Source: a virus. From it: DNA of 64,000 bases. The DNA lies in IMG/VR virus record IMGVR_UViG_3300028536_000014, positions 180,726-244,725 of that record. One strand, 5' to 3'. The notes beneath the pieces are model-generated. The model ran no database searches, was not told where the DNA came from, and saw only the letters and a list, made by a program, of their open reading frames with translations. How positions within the stretch are numbered: the first letter of the stretch is position 1; every line of letters starts with the position of its first letter. A program made the translations under genes and the position numbers. Positions 24,341 to 33,917 of this stretch are shown one piece after another.

Positions 24341-27097
24341 ATGTCCAATCCTAATAGGAATTTAGCAGGTACGAGCATTCCCAAACTGGGACTTGTGCGT
24401 ACCAATCCTGAAGCAGCAGCTGTAATCAGTAAAGCTGTTAGAAACCACCTGCAGGCTCGTTTTGATGTATCAAAGCCGGCAAGTTTTTACAGTCTTAACA
24501 CAGGTAAAATGCAGTCGATCTCAGATACTCAAAAGGATCGATTGAAAGAAAATGATAACATTCTGGATCTTTTTCCAGATATCGTTCTGGCAGAACAAAT
24601 TATCGTGAGCAGTATCTTGTCCCCCAAAGATATGTTCACTGATAACCTTATTTATCAAACAGTTGATACACTTCTTCCATCTCACATCCAAACGAGAATT
24701 AACGATATTATTCGTACTCATTTAGAAAGTTACTATGATATCAAGAGCGAGCTTCCAGAAATTCTCAGATCTGCTATCTTCCGTACAGGTTCGTATGTCT
24801 CTGCTGTCATTCCAGAAGCTGCAATCGATGAGATCATTAATGGTCGGAGTTATGCAACTGAATCTCATCGGAATCTAATTAATGAGATAGTTGATTCAAA
24901 CGGTCAATCAATCTCAATCGGTATTTTGGGATCTGGTATCAAAAAAGAAGGAGCTACTGCATTAGAAAGCTTCTTAAATAATAATGCACCAACCTTTAAA
25001 CATTCTAATGCAGTATCGTTAGAAGGTAAATTTGTTTTCTCCGATCAGATAAAAGAAGATAACAATTCAGGGAAACCAGAAGCTATATTTGAAGAAAATT
25101 CGACAACTGCAGCATTCCTTGAAATAACGGATAACTATCAGCTTATTAAGTTACCGAAATTACTGGAAGCTATTGCTGAACAACGTATCAAACGTGCTAT
25201 CAGAAACCCAATGTATAGCACGCATCAGCGAACAACTTCAGCTGAAATTGCGAGTGAGAGTTATGATGTTCATAATGTAAGTGATCCAAAGAAACTCAAT
25301 AATGAAGAGTTTTCAAATCTTATCTATAAAAATAGCCGTCCTGAAGCACAGTTATTTACAATCTTTCCAAATAAGATCAGTCAGAAACGCCACTCTGTTG
25401 GTCGTCCACTTCGGATTAGAATTCCATCAGAAGCTGTCATTCCTGTTTATCCTCCTGGAGATCCTTCTAACCATCGTGGTTATTTCGTAGTTGTTGATAT
25501 CGATGGTAATTGGGTCACACGATCCAGTATAGATTCTTCAACTTCAGGTCTTCAATCATTAGCAGCTAATCAGAATCAAACGAATAACTTAACAGGTCTG
25601 ATGCTTCAGAAGACTCATAAGACCTTAAGTGAAAGTCAAAAAGACATTCGAATTGATAACATGCTCGAGATCTATAGTTCTATTGTTGAAAACGATATGA
25701 TTACTCGATTGAAGAACGGTATTTACGGAACTCAACTTGAAATCGGTAAAGATAAAGAATGGGATCGTATCATGCTAGCTCGTGCATTAGCTGGTAAGAT
25801 GACTCGACTTGTATATTTACCTGCTGAACTCATTACTTATTATGCGTTTGATTATCATCCAAACGGAATTGGTAAATCTTATCTCGATCAAGTTAAAATG
25901 TTAACCAGTCTTCGTGCTGTTCTTCTCTTTAGTAAAGTGATGGCAGAAATGAAGAACGCAATCAATGTAACCAAGATCGATATGACTTTGGATGCAGATG
26001 ATCCAGATCCTCAGAAAACGATTGAGATCGCTTCTCACGACGTCATGAGAATGCGTGAGTCATTCTTCCCATTAGGTGTTAACTCTCCTGTTGATCTTTT
26101 ACAATGGATTCAACGAGCCGGTATGATGTTTACATTTAAAGGGCATCCTGGTCTTCCTGAAACATCATTTGATTTTAGTACAGCCAATCTACAACACCAA
26201 GTACCTGATTCTGCAACAAGTGACGATCTACGTAAACAAACCTTCATGACGTTTGGATTAACACCCGAACAAGTTGATGAAGGATTTAGCGCGCAATTCG
26301 CTACAACGATTATCAATCAGAACGCTCTATTTGCTAAGCGTATTGCATTACTGAGTGATAAAACAGCAGAGCATCTGACAACTGATGTTAGAAATATATG
26401 TATTAACGATGCTCATATTCTTAAAGAGCTTATGAATGTTTTAGTAGAAGCTAAAGACGACGTGATCAAATATCTTAACGATAATGATAAAGAAGAGTTT
26501 AATAAAGACCCTCATAAGTTCCTTCATTCTTTCATTGATATCATCATTGATAACATTTGGGTAGATTTACCTAAACCTAATGTTGGAAGTCAGGAAATTA
26601 AAGCTACAGATTTTAATAGTTATGCAGAGTTGCTGGATAAAGTACTTAACTCCTTTATTTCAAGCGAAGTCTTTAACTCTTCCTTCGATGGTGAAATTGC
26701 TTCTCATGCTGATGAGATCAAACAGTTCTGGAAACATCATCTACTTCGTAAGTGGGTTACTGATGAGGGATTCTTATCAGATATTTCCGAAATCTTTAAG
26801 CGTGATGAAGACGGTAATCCAAGTAATGATATTCTTGAACTCATGACTCAATACAAAGATGAAATTCTACTCTCTGCGATGAAGTTTATTAAGAAATCAA
26901 AAGAGACAGCAAAAGCAACTGATAAAGATCTTAATAATCTTGGTGTTGAACAAGGTCAACCCATTGAATCTTCTTCTGGTGGCACTGATGATTTCGGTAC
27001 AGGAAGTGAATTCGATCTACCAACAGGCGATGAAGTTCCTGAAACTCCTGAAGAAGACGAGTCGGATAATAAACCGCCGGAAGTACCTGAAACGTAA
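24341..27097 (+). CDS. Portal-like protein, 918 aa
   Basis: A rightward gene. The central part (about residues 430-660) has portal-type features: LVYLPAELITYYAFDYHPNG, then KSYLDQVKMLTSLRAVLLFSKVM (a long helix), and a later GLTPEQVDEGFSAQFATTIINQ block like the stem/clip region of myovirus portals. The C-terminal ~70 residues are acidic and low-complexity. Size matches large phiKZ-like portals (about 870). Role: dodecameric DNA-entry ring of the head. Confidence 0.65.
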   Translation: MSNPNRNLAGTSIPKLGLVRTNPEAAAVISKAVRNHLQARFDVSKPASFYSLNTGKMQSISDTQKDRLKENDNILDLFPDIVLAEQIIVSSILSPKDMFTDNLIYQTVDTLLPSHIQTRINDIIRTHLESYYDIKSELPEILRSAIFRTGSYVSAVIPEAAIDEIINGRSYATESHRNLINEIVDSNGQSISIGILGSGIKKEGATALESFLNNNAPTFKHSNAVSLEGKFVFSDQIKEDNNSGKPEAIFEENSTTAAFLEITDNYQLIKLPKLLEAIAEQRIKRAIRNPMYSTHQRTTSAEIASESYDVHNVSDPKKLNNEEFSNLIYKNSRPEAQLFTIFPNKISQKRHSVGRPLRIRIPSEAVIPVYPPGDPSNHRGYFVVVDIDGNWVTRSSIDSSTSGLQSLAANQNQTNNLTGLMLQKTHKTLSESQKDIRIDNMLEIYSSIVENDMITRLKNGIYGTQLEIGKDKEWDRIMLARALAGKMTRLVYLPAELITYYAFDYHPNGIGKSYLDQVKMLTSLRAVLLFSKVMAEMKNAINVTKIDMTLDADDPDPQKTIEIASHDVMRMRESFFPLGVNSPVDLLQWIQRAGMMFTFKGHPGLPETSFDFSTANLQHQVPDSATSDDLRKQTFMTFGLTPEQVDEGFSAQFATTIINQNALFAKRIALLSDKTAEHLTTDVRNICINDAHILKELMNVLVEAKDDVIKYLNDNDKEEFNKDPHKFLHSFIDIIIDNIWVDLPKPNVGSQEIKATDFNSYAELLDKVLNSFISSEVFNSSFDGEIASHADEIKQFWKHHLLRKWVTDEGFLSDISEIFKRDEDGNPSNDILELMTQYKDEILLSAMKFIKKSKETAKATDKDLNNLGVEQGQPIESSSGGTDDFGTGSEFDLPTGDEVPETPEEDESDNKPPEVPET

Positions 27098-27112
27098 TCA
27101 AAAAAAAAATAC

Positions 27113-27145
27113 CACACTCCCTACGAGTTATTCGTAGGGAGTGTG
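27113..27145. terminator. Bidirectional hairpin terminator after the portal gene
   Basis: A 14-bp stem (CACACTCCCTACGA) with loop GTTAT, between the convergent stops at 27097 and 27153. A plus-strand A tract precedes it, giving a T run for leftward transcripts. Confidence 0.85.
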
Positions 27146-27152
27146 AATATGT

Positions 27153-28166
27153 TTATTGAATTGTTGTTGATGAAAGATATTGATGAACGATTTTGTTTGG
27201 ACTAATAATAGGTCCAGTAGTATCAATCGTAGTTGCAATAAGTGGTTGTTTTCTATCTGGACCAATCGTTTTAACAAATTCCAGAATTAAAAAAGGATGC
27301 TGGTCATGATTAGTAATGTCCGGTGGGTGAATAATGATTGAAAGAAATCCTCTTGGAACAACAGAAGGAGTTTTTGTATACATTTCTTCAACTTCATCGA
27401 ATTCACTTACCAAATGTTGATAAATTTTCTCTCGATAACTTGGCCATTGTTTTTCAATATCGTCTTTTGAAATTATAACTGGAACATGTTGGTTACCGAT
27501 CCAATTTTGATACTGATAAATAAGTGATGGTTTCATGAGTTCATCACAAAACTTCATGTAGTAATCAACCATTTCTTGTTTCGTAAAGAAAACGATGGAA
27601 CGATCGATTATACCAGATTCGTCAGGAATATCTTTATATAAAACCGGTACTATAGGTTCTATTTCAAACGTGAAAGAATAACATTGAGTAACGTGATGGT
27701 CATTACTGATTACATCAAGTCCTTCAACGAGATCTGGTGTCATGAAACTTTCAACAACCACAGCAGGTCTTAACCACGCTCTAGGATGGTTTATTTCTTC
27801 GATAGCAACTGAAACAACACACTGTGTATCGTTATCAGCCGTTATAGCAACTACCATTCCAATGCGAATACAAAATTTGGAATCATCAGTTGTTTTATAT
27901 TGCCCGATCTGCTGAATAACAAGAAGCATGATTCGCTTAATCATCAGTTCAGGATGAAATAAGATTTCTGCGATAAGTAATGGATATTCTTTAAAGAGTT
28001 CGATGGATTTAAACTCTTCCTGTCGCTCAATGAAATTAACTAACAGTTCCTTACAAAATGATTTGATGTCGTGCTTTGTGATAACACATCTCATTTCAGC
28101 AGAATAAATAAGCTGATCTCTTAATGTGATTAACTCAATAGCAGGTTTCTGGACCTGTATAGTCAT
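27153..28166 (-). CDS. Hypothetical protein, 337 aa
   Basis: Last of three consecutive leftward genes (337, 287 and 348 residues) with similar composition: Ile/Asp/Glu-rich, beta-strand-heavy, and each with a C-terminal strand pattern such as FLSIIIHPPDI here. The three may be diverged members of one family, but I cannot align them convincingly by eye. No motif of known function. Confidence 0.6.
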   Translation of the reverse strand: MTIQVQKPAIELITLRDQLIYSAEMRCVITKHDIKSFCKELLVNFIERQEEFKSIELFKEYPLLIAEILFHPELMIKRIMLLVIQQIGQYKTTDDSKFCIRIGMVVAITADNDTQCVVSVAIEEINHPRAWLRPAVVVESFMTPDLVEGLDVISNDHHVTQCYSFTFEIEPIVPVLYKDIPDESGIIDRSIVFFTKQEMVDYYMKFCDELMKPSLIYQYQNWIGNQHVPVIISKDDIEKQWPSYREKIYQHLVSEFDEVEEMYTKTPSVVPRGFLSIIIHPPDITNHDQHPFLILEFVKTIGPDRKQPLIATTIDTTGPIISPNKIVHQYLSSTTIQ

Positions 28167-28168
28167 CG

Positions 28169-29032
28169 TTAATTTCCATTTTCTTCAAATACTGGCTGTT
28201 CTGTAAGAAACTTGTACGAATGTAAAATATCGTTTCTTTTAACTTCTGTAGCTTTGTATTCCGGATGAGTAACATGTAGATATGGAGTTGATGTTAGTTC
28301 GCGATCAACTCTGATATGAATACCCAAAGCGACGTTATTCTGTTCAGTGCCTGTATAACAAGCATCTAAGAATACGATTTGACGTTCATTATCATCAGGA
28401 TTTTCAATACGATGTTCGTAGAAGTCCGTAATGATATCATCAAGTTTTGCTTGTACCGATGAAAAATCTGCTTTCAGTTTTTGATTGGTAATGGCTTCAA
28501 ATACCAAAGTCAAATGTTCGAAATACTGTTTAAGATTAGGTATTGCTTTATCGATATAAAACTTCTCAGAATCTTCGATCTCTTTATGTAAAACACGTAA
28601 ATCAAATACAACATTAGAGATCATTGCTTTCTCATCGAACTTATGATTTTGAAAGACTTGGAATCCAATTGGCCAGATGGTTGTTAACTCATCCTTTTCA
28701 TCAGTGTGCCAATGAATGGAATATTGAACATATTCCTTAATGAAATATTGTTGAGATTTAATACTCTCAGACATGATGGTAATATAAATACGTGCTTGAC
28801 CTTTAAAATCATTACGTGAGTCAATCTGGTAAAGTAGCATTTCTGCCAACTTTTCAGGATATACAATACGAACAGAACGCGATAATGGAGACTGAGTTGT
28901 ATACCGCGCGTAATAACGTTCGTGTATATCCTGAATAAAAGTGATGAGGTCATCAATATCTTCATCAGGTTTAATGTCTCGATGAAAAATTACTTGTGTA
29001 AATTGGTCACCAGAACTAATAACAGGTATCAT
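28169..29032 (-). CDS. Hypothetical protein, 287 aa
   Basis: Middle gene of the three-gene leftward run. Contains VRIVYPEKLAEMLLYQI and a C-terminal strand pair (RQIVFLDACYTG...VALGIHIRV) that loosely parallels the flanking genes. Spaced 2 nt from the next gene, so co-translation is likely. Function unknown. Confidence 0.6.
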   Translation of the reverse strand: MIPVISSGDQFTQVIFHRDIKPDEDIDDLITFIQDIHERYYARYTTQSPLSRSVRIVYPEKLAEMLLYQIDSRNDFKGQARIYITIMSESIKSQQYFIKEYVQYSIHWHTDEKDELTTIWPIGFQVFQNHKFDEKAMISNVVFDLRVLHKEIEDSEKFYIDKAIPNLKQYFEHLTLVFEAITNQKLKADFSSVQAKLDDIITDFYEHRIENPDDNERQIVFLDACYTGTEQNNVALGIHIRVDRELTSTPYLHVTHPEYKATEVKRNDILHSYKFLTEQPVFEENGN

Positions 29033-29038
29033 CTTTAA

Positions 29039-30085
29039 TTATCCTTTGTTTTGTGATGAGAATATTTGTTCAATCAACCCAGTAGGCTGAACGATACTGA
29101 TAGATTTTGGCGCATCTGGTGGTTTGACCAAACTTCCTTTCCAATAAACATCATAAGTACGATTGTCTTTTTCAATATTAGAAATAGGAATTAATGTTCC
29201 TGATGATGATAATTCACCTTCAATAATAATAGGATCCATTTTGGAATTATCAATATTGAGACGAACGTCCAGTATGATTTGCTGAGAAAGAATAACTTCT
29301 TTTGTCACATCGTCATCGTCTTTTAAATCTGACAATATGCGATTTTGGATTAATCTTTCAATAACATTTGTAACTTGTTGACGAATACCGATATCATCAT
29401 CAAGTTTAAAGAATGTCGGACTAATCAATTTGATATCAGATATTTTACCACCTTGTCTTAAGATGGCATTTTGATGCTGTTCCACTCTAGCACGAGCAAA
29501 ACGATTGTAATTTTGTTCGATGAAGATCAGAAAGTTTTCAAGTGCTTCCGATGTTTTTATTTTATACATCGTTAGGTTATTCGTAAGTCTACTTATTGAA
29601 TCACCCATTTCAACAACAAATAGAAAACGTGCAGTTTTCACATCGTTTCGTTGTTCATGTGAAACAAAAGAACTTCGAGTAGAGAAGAGATCTACGTTAA
29701 GATAGTTAACGTATTCGCGTTCAGGATATATGATCTGTACAGAAAATGTGATTGTCTGATTTCGATAAATAATGAGAAGACGAGCTTCACTCAGTTCTTT
29801 ATCTATTTCACTATCAGCTTTTGTGATTGCTTCAATGAAAACATTAGCAACATCTTCTTCACTAACTGTCCAAGAACGCATCAAACTACATAACTGATGC
29901 GTTGTATATTCATCTTGAATAGTTTTGTAAGCATTCCGAACAAATACTTCTATATTTTCTTTCCATCGATCAGGTTCATTAAACCTCAAATCTCCATTCT
30001 GACCGATACTGAATTCGAAAATAACAGTATGTGTTCGTGGAGTATCATTGAAAATGATTGGTTTTCGTTTTGAAAGATTTAACAT
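29039..30085 (-). CDS. Hypothetical protein, 348 aa
   Basis: First gene of the three-gene leftward run, starting behind a GGAGG-type ribosome site. Includes VQIIYPEREYVNYL, similar in pattern to the YPE segment of the gene at 28169, and a C-terminal SQQIILDVRLNID strand. These parallels suggest duplication. No known domain. The recurrent promoter motif is not visible upstream. Confidence 0.6.
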   Translation of the reverse strand: MLNLSKRKPIIFNDTPRTHTVIFEFSIGQNGDLRFNEPDRWKENIEVFVRNAYKTIQDEYTTHQLCSLMRSWTVSEEDVANVFIEAITKADSEIDKELSEARLLIIYRNQTITFSVQIIYPEREYVNYLNVDLFSTRSSFVSHEQRNDVKTARFLFVVEMGDSISRLTNNLTMYKIKTSEALENFLIFIEQNYNRFARARVEQHQNAILRQGGKISDIKLISPTFFKLDDDIGIRQQVTNVIERLIQNRILSDLKDDDDVTKEVILSQQIILDVRLNIDNSKMDPIIIEGELSSSGTLIPISNIEKDNRTYDVYWKGSLVKPPDAPKSISIVQPTGLIEQIFSSQNKG

Positions 30086-30106
30086 ACCACCTCCTTAAAA
30101 ATCAAA

Positions 30107-30140
30107 AAATTTAAGACCCAGTTTCCCAGGTCTTAAATTT
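30107..30140 (-). terminator. Hairpin terminator
   Basis: A 12-bp stem (AAATTTAAGACC / GGTCTTAAATTT) just after the stop of the 30156-32066 gene. Read leftward it ends in TTTTTT. A good intrinsic terminator that isolates this gene from the next three. Confidence 0.85.
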
Positions 30141-30155
30141 AATCGTATTCAAATG

Positions 30156-32066
30156 TCAGATCGCTTTGATATACAACTCATTCTTACCCAACGTTTTGAA
30201 CGCCTGATATCGAACACCATCTTTCGTGACAAAAATATGTCGTTCTACTTTGACGGTGTCAAAGAAATTGTTGGCATCACCATCTAACAGAAGATCCTTC
30301 ATGAGGTCATATAAAAGCTTATTGACATCGGGATGAAGGATGATTTTCTTATTCCCTTTAAGTTTCCCTGCCGGAATCTTTAGATCTACTCGATCAACCG
30401 GAATCAATGTCAGTGTATATGTGGATGGAATATATCCAACATATGTCCCATCTGGGCATGTTAGAATACCATCACTCTCCTTCAGGCATAGAGAGATTGT
30501 TTCACTCTTGAAACCCTGACAAACACTAGCATCAAAGAGTTTCAATTCTTCAGAACCATATGCTCCGAATTCTTGAAGAACACAGATAGCAAGATCTGAA
30601 TAATCTTCCATAAAACTTTCGATCCAGAGAGTTTCAGTTTCCAATGTTTCACGTAGAAACTGATTGACTTTCTTTGTGAGAAGATGATCGAGTTCTCTGA
30701 TCAAACTCAGTGCATTGCTGAGTTCCTCTGAAGGAGTACTTCCTGAAAGATCAGATAGTGAGATCTGTAATTTGAGTGCAAGCTCCAATAAGGAATCGCA
30801 TTTTGTCCAACGCGGTAGATAAGAACTGACATCGACCGATGAGACAATCAAATCAGGAATGAGCAGATACTTTCGATGGATTTCTGGTACTTCTGTTTTT
30901 GCGGTATCGAGTCGATACTGAGCAATTGCAGCACTAAGACTCAGATCAACTGCAATTCCTGGATGGATTTCATATTCCAATTCCGATCCGTCACCAACGA
31001 TTTCTTTTACGGCCTCTTCATGTGTGATGGTATTGACGCCATTACCATGAGACATTTCGTGTTGCTGTCTATTCATTACGACACCCCCTGAATGAGTGGT
31101 TGAGTTGACTGGGCCTTTATTCAAAAAGGTTTCATCGGAAGTGATAAAAACATTTTGATCGTCTTCAAACAAAGCAATATCTGGAACATGACTTGGTTTT
31201 GAAGCTGTGCTATGACGAAAATATCGATCTTGACTGATATTTTCCATACGACTATCGGTCTTTGATAAAACCGGATTCAATGGTTCAGATTGACCAATAT
31301 TGTAATCACGTGTTAAAGTTGGATCAGGACGTGATGAAAAACTTGTTACCACTTGTGGACCAGGTCGTGCAAATGCTGAACCAAGATGCCTCTGACCTTG
31401 TTGTAGATGCGGTGGAAGTTGTTGCATCGGAACAGACATTGGAATATGATGTCCAACTTGTGGGTATCCATTTTGAACTGGTATAAATTGACCTGTCCGA
31501 GGATCCTGAATGTACATAGGTTGGTTAACAACCTGTGGCTGTTGCTGATAAACAGGTTGTTGATAAGGAGGATATTGAGGTTGCCCATTATAAGCTTGTC
31601 CATTATAGGACATTCTAGTCATCTCCGCTTTTAAGTTGTTAAATAGTCCAGCATTCTGACACGAAGCATCGTAATGTTGCGGTGAAATTACCGATTGTAA
31701 CTCTGGAAAATCAAACACCAACTGAGAACTAAACAACGTCAAGATTTGATCAACAGTGGGGTCAACAAGAAATTGTGGTGACGTCGCTGTTTTATTTAAG
31801 CTCATGATTAGGAAATCAACAGACCAACGAAAGACATCTTCGAAAGCTTGATTTCTCCAATTGTTGTAACTCAAGACGTTGAAACAAAACATTCTCATTG
31901 GGTTCTTACCGGCCTGTAAGACCGATTGATTAACAATTCTCAACGCAATATCTGGTAAAATATGATTGAGTTGAGGAATATTTACATCAGGGATAGGAGG
32001 TAATTGACTCTTATCGATCTGAAGTAAAGGTGATTCAGGTATATCGTATCTATATTGTAATGTCAC
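30156..32066 (-). CDS. Unknown protein with central Pro/Gln-rich disordered region
   Basis: The start is set at GTG 32066 (then TLQYRYDIPESP) because AAAGGAG lies 6 nt upstream; the longer frame from 32090 would start inside the promoter motif. The ~636-residue protein has a folded N-terminal part (about 1-150), a low-complexity Gln/Pro/Tyr-rich linker (about 155-240, e.g. QYPPYQQPVYQQQPQ), a second low-complexity stretch, and a folded C-terminal half. It forms its own unit: motif upstream, terminator downstream. No family recognised; the layout is reminiscent of scaffold or condensate-type proteins, which is speculation. Confidence 0.6.
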   Translation of the reverse strand: MTLQYRYDIPESPLLQIDKSQLPPIPDVNIPQLNHILPDIALRIVNQSVLQAGKNPMRMFCFNVLSYNNWRNQAFEDVFRWSVDFLIMSLNKTATSPQFLVDPTVDQILTLFSSQLVFDFPELQSVISPQHYDASCQNAGLFNNLKAEMTRMSYNGQAYNGQPQYPPYQQPVYQQQPQVVNQPMYIQDPRTGQFIPVQNGYPQVGHHIPMSVPMQQLPPHLQQGQRHLGSAFARPGPQVVTSFSSRPDPTLTRDYNIGQSEPLNPVLSKTDSRMENISQDRYFRHSTASKPSHVPDIALFEDDQNVFITSDETFLNKGPVNSTTHSGGVVMNRQQHEMSHGNGVNTITHEEAVKEIVGDGSELEYEIHPGIAVDLSLSAAIAQYRLDTAKTEVPEIHRKYLLIPDLIVSSVDVSSYLPRWTKCDSLLELALKLQISLSDLSGSTPSEELSNALSLIRELDHLLTKKVNQFLRETLETETLWIESFMEDYSDLAICVLQEFGAYGSEELKLFDASVCQGFKSETISLCLKESDGILTCPDGTYVGYIPSTYTLTLIPVDRVDLKIPAGKLKGNKKIILHPDVNKLLYDLMKDLLLDGDANNFFDTVKVERHIFVTKDGVRYQAFKTLGKNELYIKAI

Positions 32067-32087
32067 AAAAATCTCCTTTACTAACTT

Positions 32088-32111
32088 CAACTAGAGTATA
32101 TGTTACTCTAG
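32088..32111 (-). promoter_or_regulatory. Leftward phage promoter motif, palindromic variant
   Basis: Read on the - strand: CTAGAGTAACATATACTCTAG, a perfect inverted repeat (8-nt arms, 5-nt centre) that contains the recurrent CATATACTCTAG motif. It lies directly upstream of the gene starting at 32066. Confidence 0.65.
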
Positions 32112-32122
32112 CGAATTAAGAA

Positions 32123-33895
32123 TTAATCTGATTCGTCATCGAGATCAGCTTCACTATAAATCTCAATTTCTTCAGGATCCATATCGTCGTCAGGTTCATC
32201 TTCAGGCTTTTCTACATCGAATTCTTCTTCACTAAGACTTAGATCTTCAGGATTAAAATTATTCGTACGGGTTAACATACTCTGAAGATTGGCAAGAACG
32301 TCCGTAAATTCAGGATTTGGAAGTAGAGTTCCTGTTTTACGATCGATGGTCACATATGGATTAATGCGCGTATTAGGCATCGGGTTTGATTTTGATAAGA
32401 ACAAAACATTACCACCTTCGACCATACTTGCATCGATGTGATTGCTCTCATTCAACGTAACACGTTTTGATTTGCGTCTATACCTTGACGACCCAGATTC
32501 TTGCTCTGTGATCTTAGAGGTTAGTTTGAAATACTTATGATCACCACAATAAGACACCGTCTCAACAATCATTTTGTCTTTAGTGATTCTGAAGATTGTG
32601 CGAGGTGTCATGATCTTATTAAAAGCTTCTGTAACACTCCTGATCGTAAGTGGTTTCTTCGATCTGGATTTACGAAGTTGATAATTAACTTTGAAGATCT
32701 TAAATGCGATCTCAGCAAGCATATAGTAAAGAATCTCGACAGTCTTATTGAACATCGAATTTACATTGATTTGTCCACCTAGTAAGAGATTCGGAAAATC
32801 GATCATGATCTTTGCGATAAGATCATAAAAGTTTTCTACGTTCCAACCTATTTCTCTTAACTTGTCATGAACGATGATATCAAGATAATCATCTAAAGAT
32901 TTGAAATGCTCATCGATACTTTCGAAAAGCTTCGCTTCGCTATAGACACCTGAGAAAATAATGTTTCCCAAAAGGATCGACCAAAGAAAGGTACTATCTA
33001 AGCGATTGGCTACGAAACGATCTGGGAAATGATCAACGACATAAAAGAACCCAGCAACCAGACTTGCGGTTGCACTATTCCAATGTTTTTCAGGTATTTC
33101 CAGATAAAGATCAGAGGACTGATATTTAAACTGAATGAAGGTATTGGGTTTGGAATGTGTTCCGTAATAACTACTTCTGCAGACAATCGTGTTAGGACTA
33201 AATGTCTGACCGGGTGAATAGTGTCCAACTGTTGGAACAAATCCAGCATATTTACGGAATGTTTCAGTGAAACCATAGCGTGCGAAAAGATAATGCGCAA
33301 TCGAACTATTGGCTTGTGTAGTAACAGGAGCCGAACGCTCTTTGGTTGGTTTACGATAGATCCCAGACCAGACGACATTAAACGTCTCACGTCGATTACC
33401 AACCATAACACTATGACCAATATGACGAAAAGTCAATCGATCTCTAATTAGACGAACGAAGATGCTATTCATGCCTGGTGAAATAACCTTATCAGACAGG
33501 ACACCTGTAACATGATACATCGTTCCGCTAATTCTAAAGATATCAGCCTCATTTACAAAAGGCATATACATATAACGGAAAGGAAGAGCTTCTTTATGAC
33601 CTTCGTCATCTTCAAAACTAAACTTCAATTTCAATAGAAATAGATCTGATTCTGCTAGATCGAAGGTTCTTTTATTACCATGAAGTCGAGTTGCATAAGC
33701 ATACTCTTCATAAGGCGTACATCGTTCACAACCATCGTACGTCAATCCTTTTGGGAAACTTTTCGCTGCAGAACGAAAAATTCCATCAAGCCATTCTTGG
33801 GCTAGCGGTACATAAAGACACGCTAGCCCATTCATGACGTCTGGATTATATCTAGGGGTGTGTCGTTCGACAAGTTCTGCAAACAGTCTGTTCAA
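32123..33895 (-). CDS. Candidate RNA polymerase beta N-terminal-like subunit
   Basis: A 590-residue protein starting at TTG with AAGGAG 8 nt upstream. Seen: YMYMPFVNEADIFRISG, then YHVTGVLSDKVISPGMN, which in order and spacing resembles the RpoB block FPLMT...GTFIING...V...L.RSPG. An Arg/Lys-rich segment (RKSRSKKPLTIRSV) and a very acidic C-terminal tail (about 560-590) follow. Known: phiKZ-like phages split beta into N- and C-terminal chains. Inferred: possible beta-N chain; alternatively an unrelated virion protein. Spaced 22 nt from the gene at 33918. Confidence 0.35.
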   Translation of the reverse strand: MNRLFAELVERHTPRYNPDVMNGLACLYVPLAQEWLDGIFRSAAKSFPKGLTYDGCERCTPYEEYAYATRLHGNKRTFDLAESDLFLLKLKFSFEDDEGHKEALPFRYMYMPFVNEADIFRISGTMYHVTGVLSDKVISPGMNSIFVRLIRDRLTFRHIGHSVMVGNRRETFNVVWSGIYRKPTKERSAPVTTQANSSIAHYLFARYGFTETFRKYAGFVPTVGHYSPGQTFSPNTIVCRSSYYGTHSKPNTFIQFKYQSSDLYLEIPEKHWNSATASLVAGFFYVVDHFPDRFVANRLDSTFLWSILLGNIIFSGVYSEAKLFESIDEHFKSLDDYLDIIVHDKLREIGWNVENFYDLIAKIMIDFPNLLLGGQINVNSMFNKTVEILYYMLAEIAFKIFKVNYQLRKSRSKKPLTIRSVTEAFNKIMTPRTIFRITKDKMIVETVSYCGDHKYFKLTSKITEQESGSSRYRRKSKRVTLNESNHIDASMVEGGNVLFLSKSNPMPNTRINPYVTIDRKTGTLLPNPEFTDVLANLQSMLTRTNNFNPEDLSLSEEEFDVEKPEDEPDDDMDPEEIEIYSEADLDDESD

Positions 33896-33917
33896 TCACT
33901 AACTCCTTAACGTGTTT

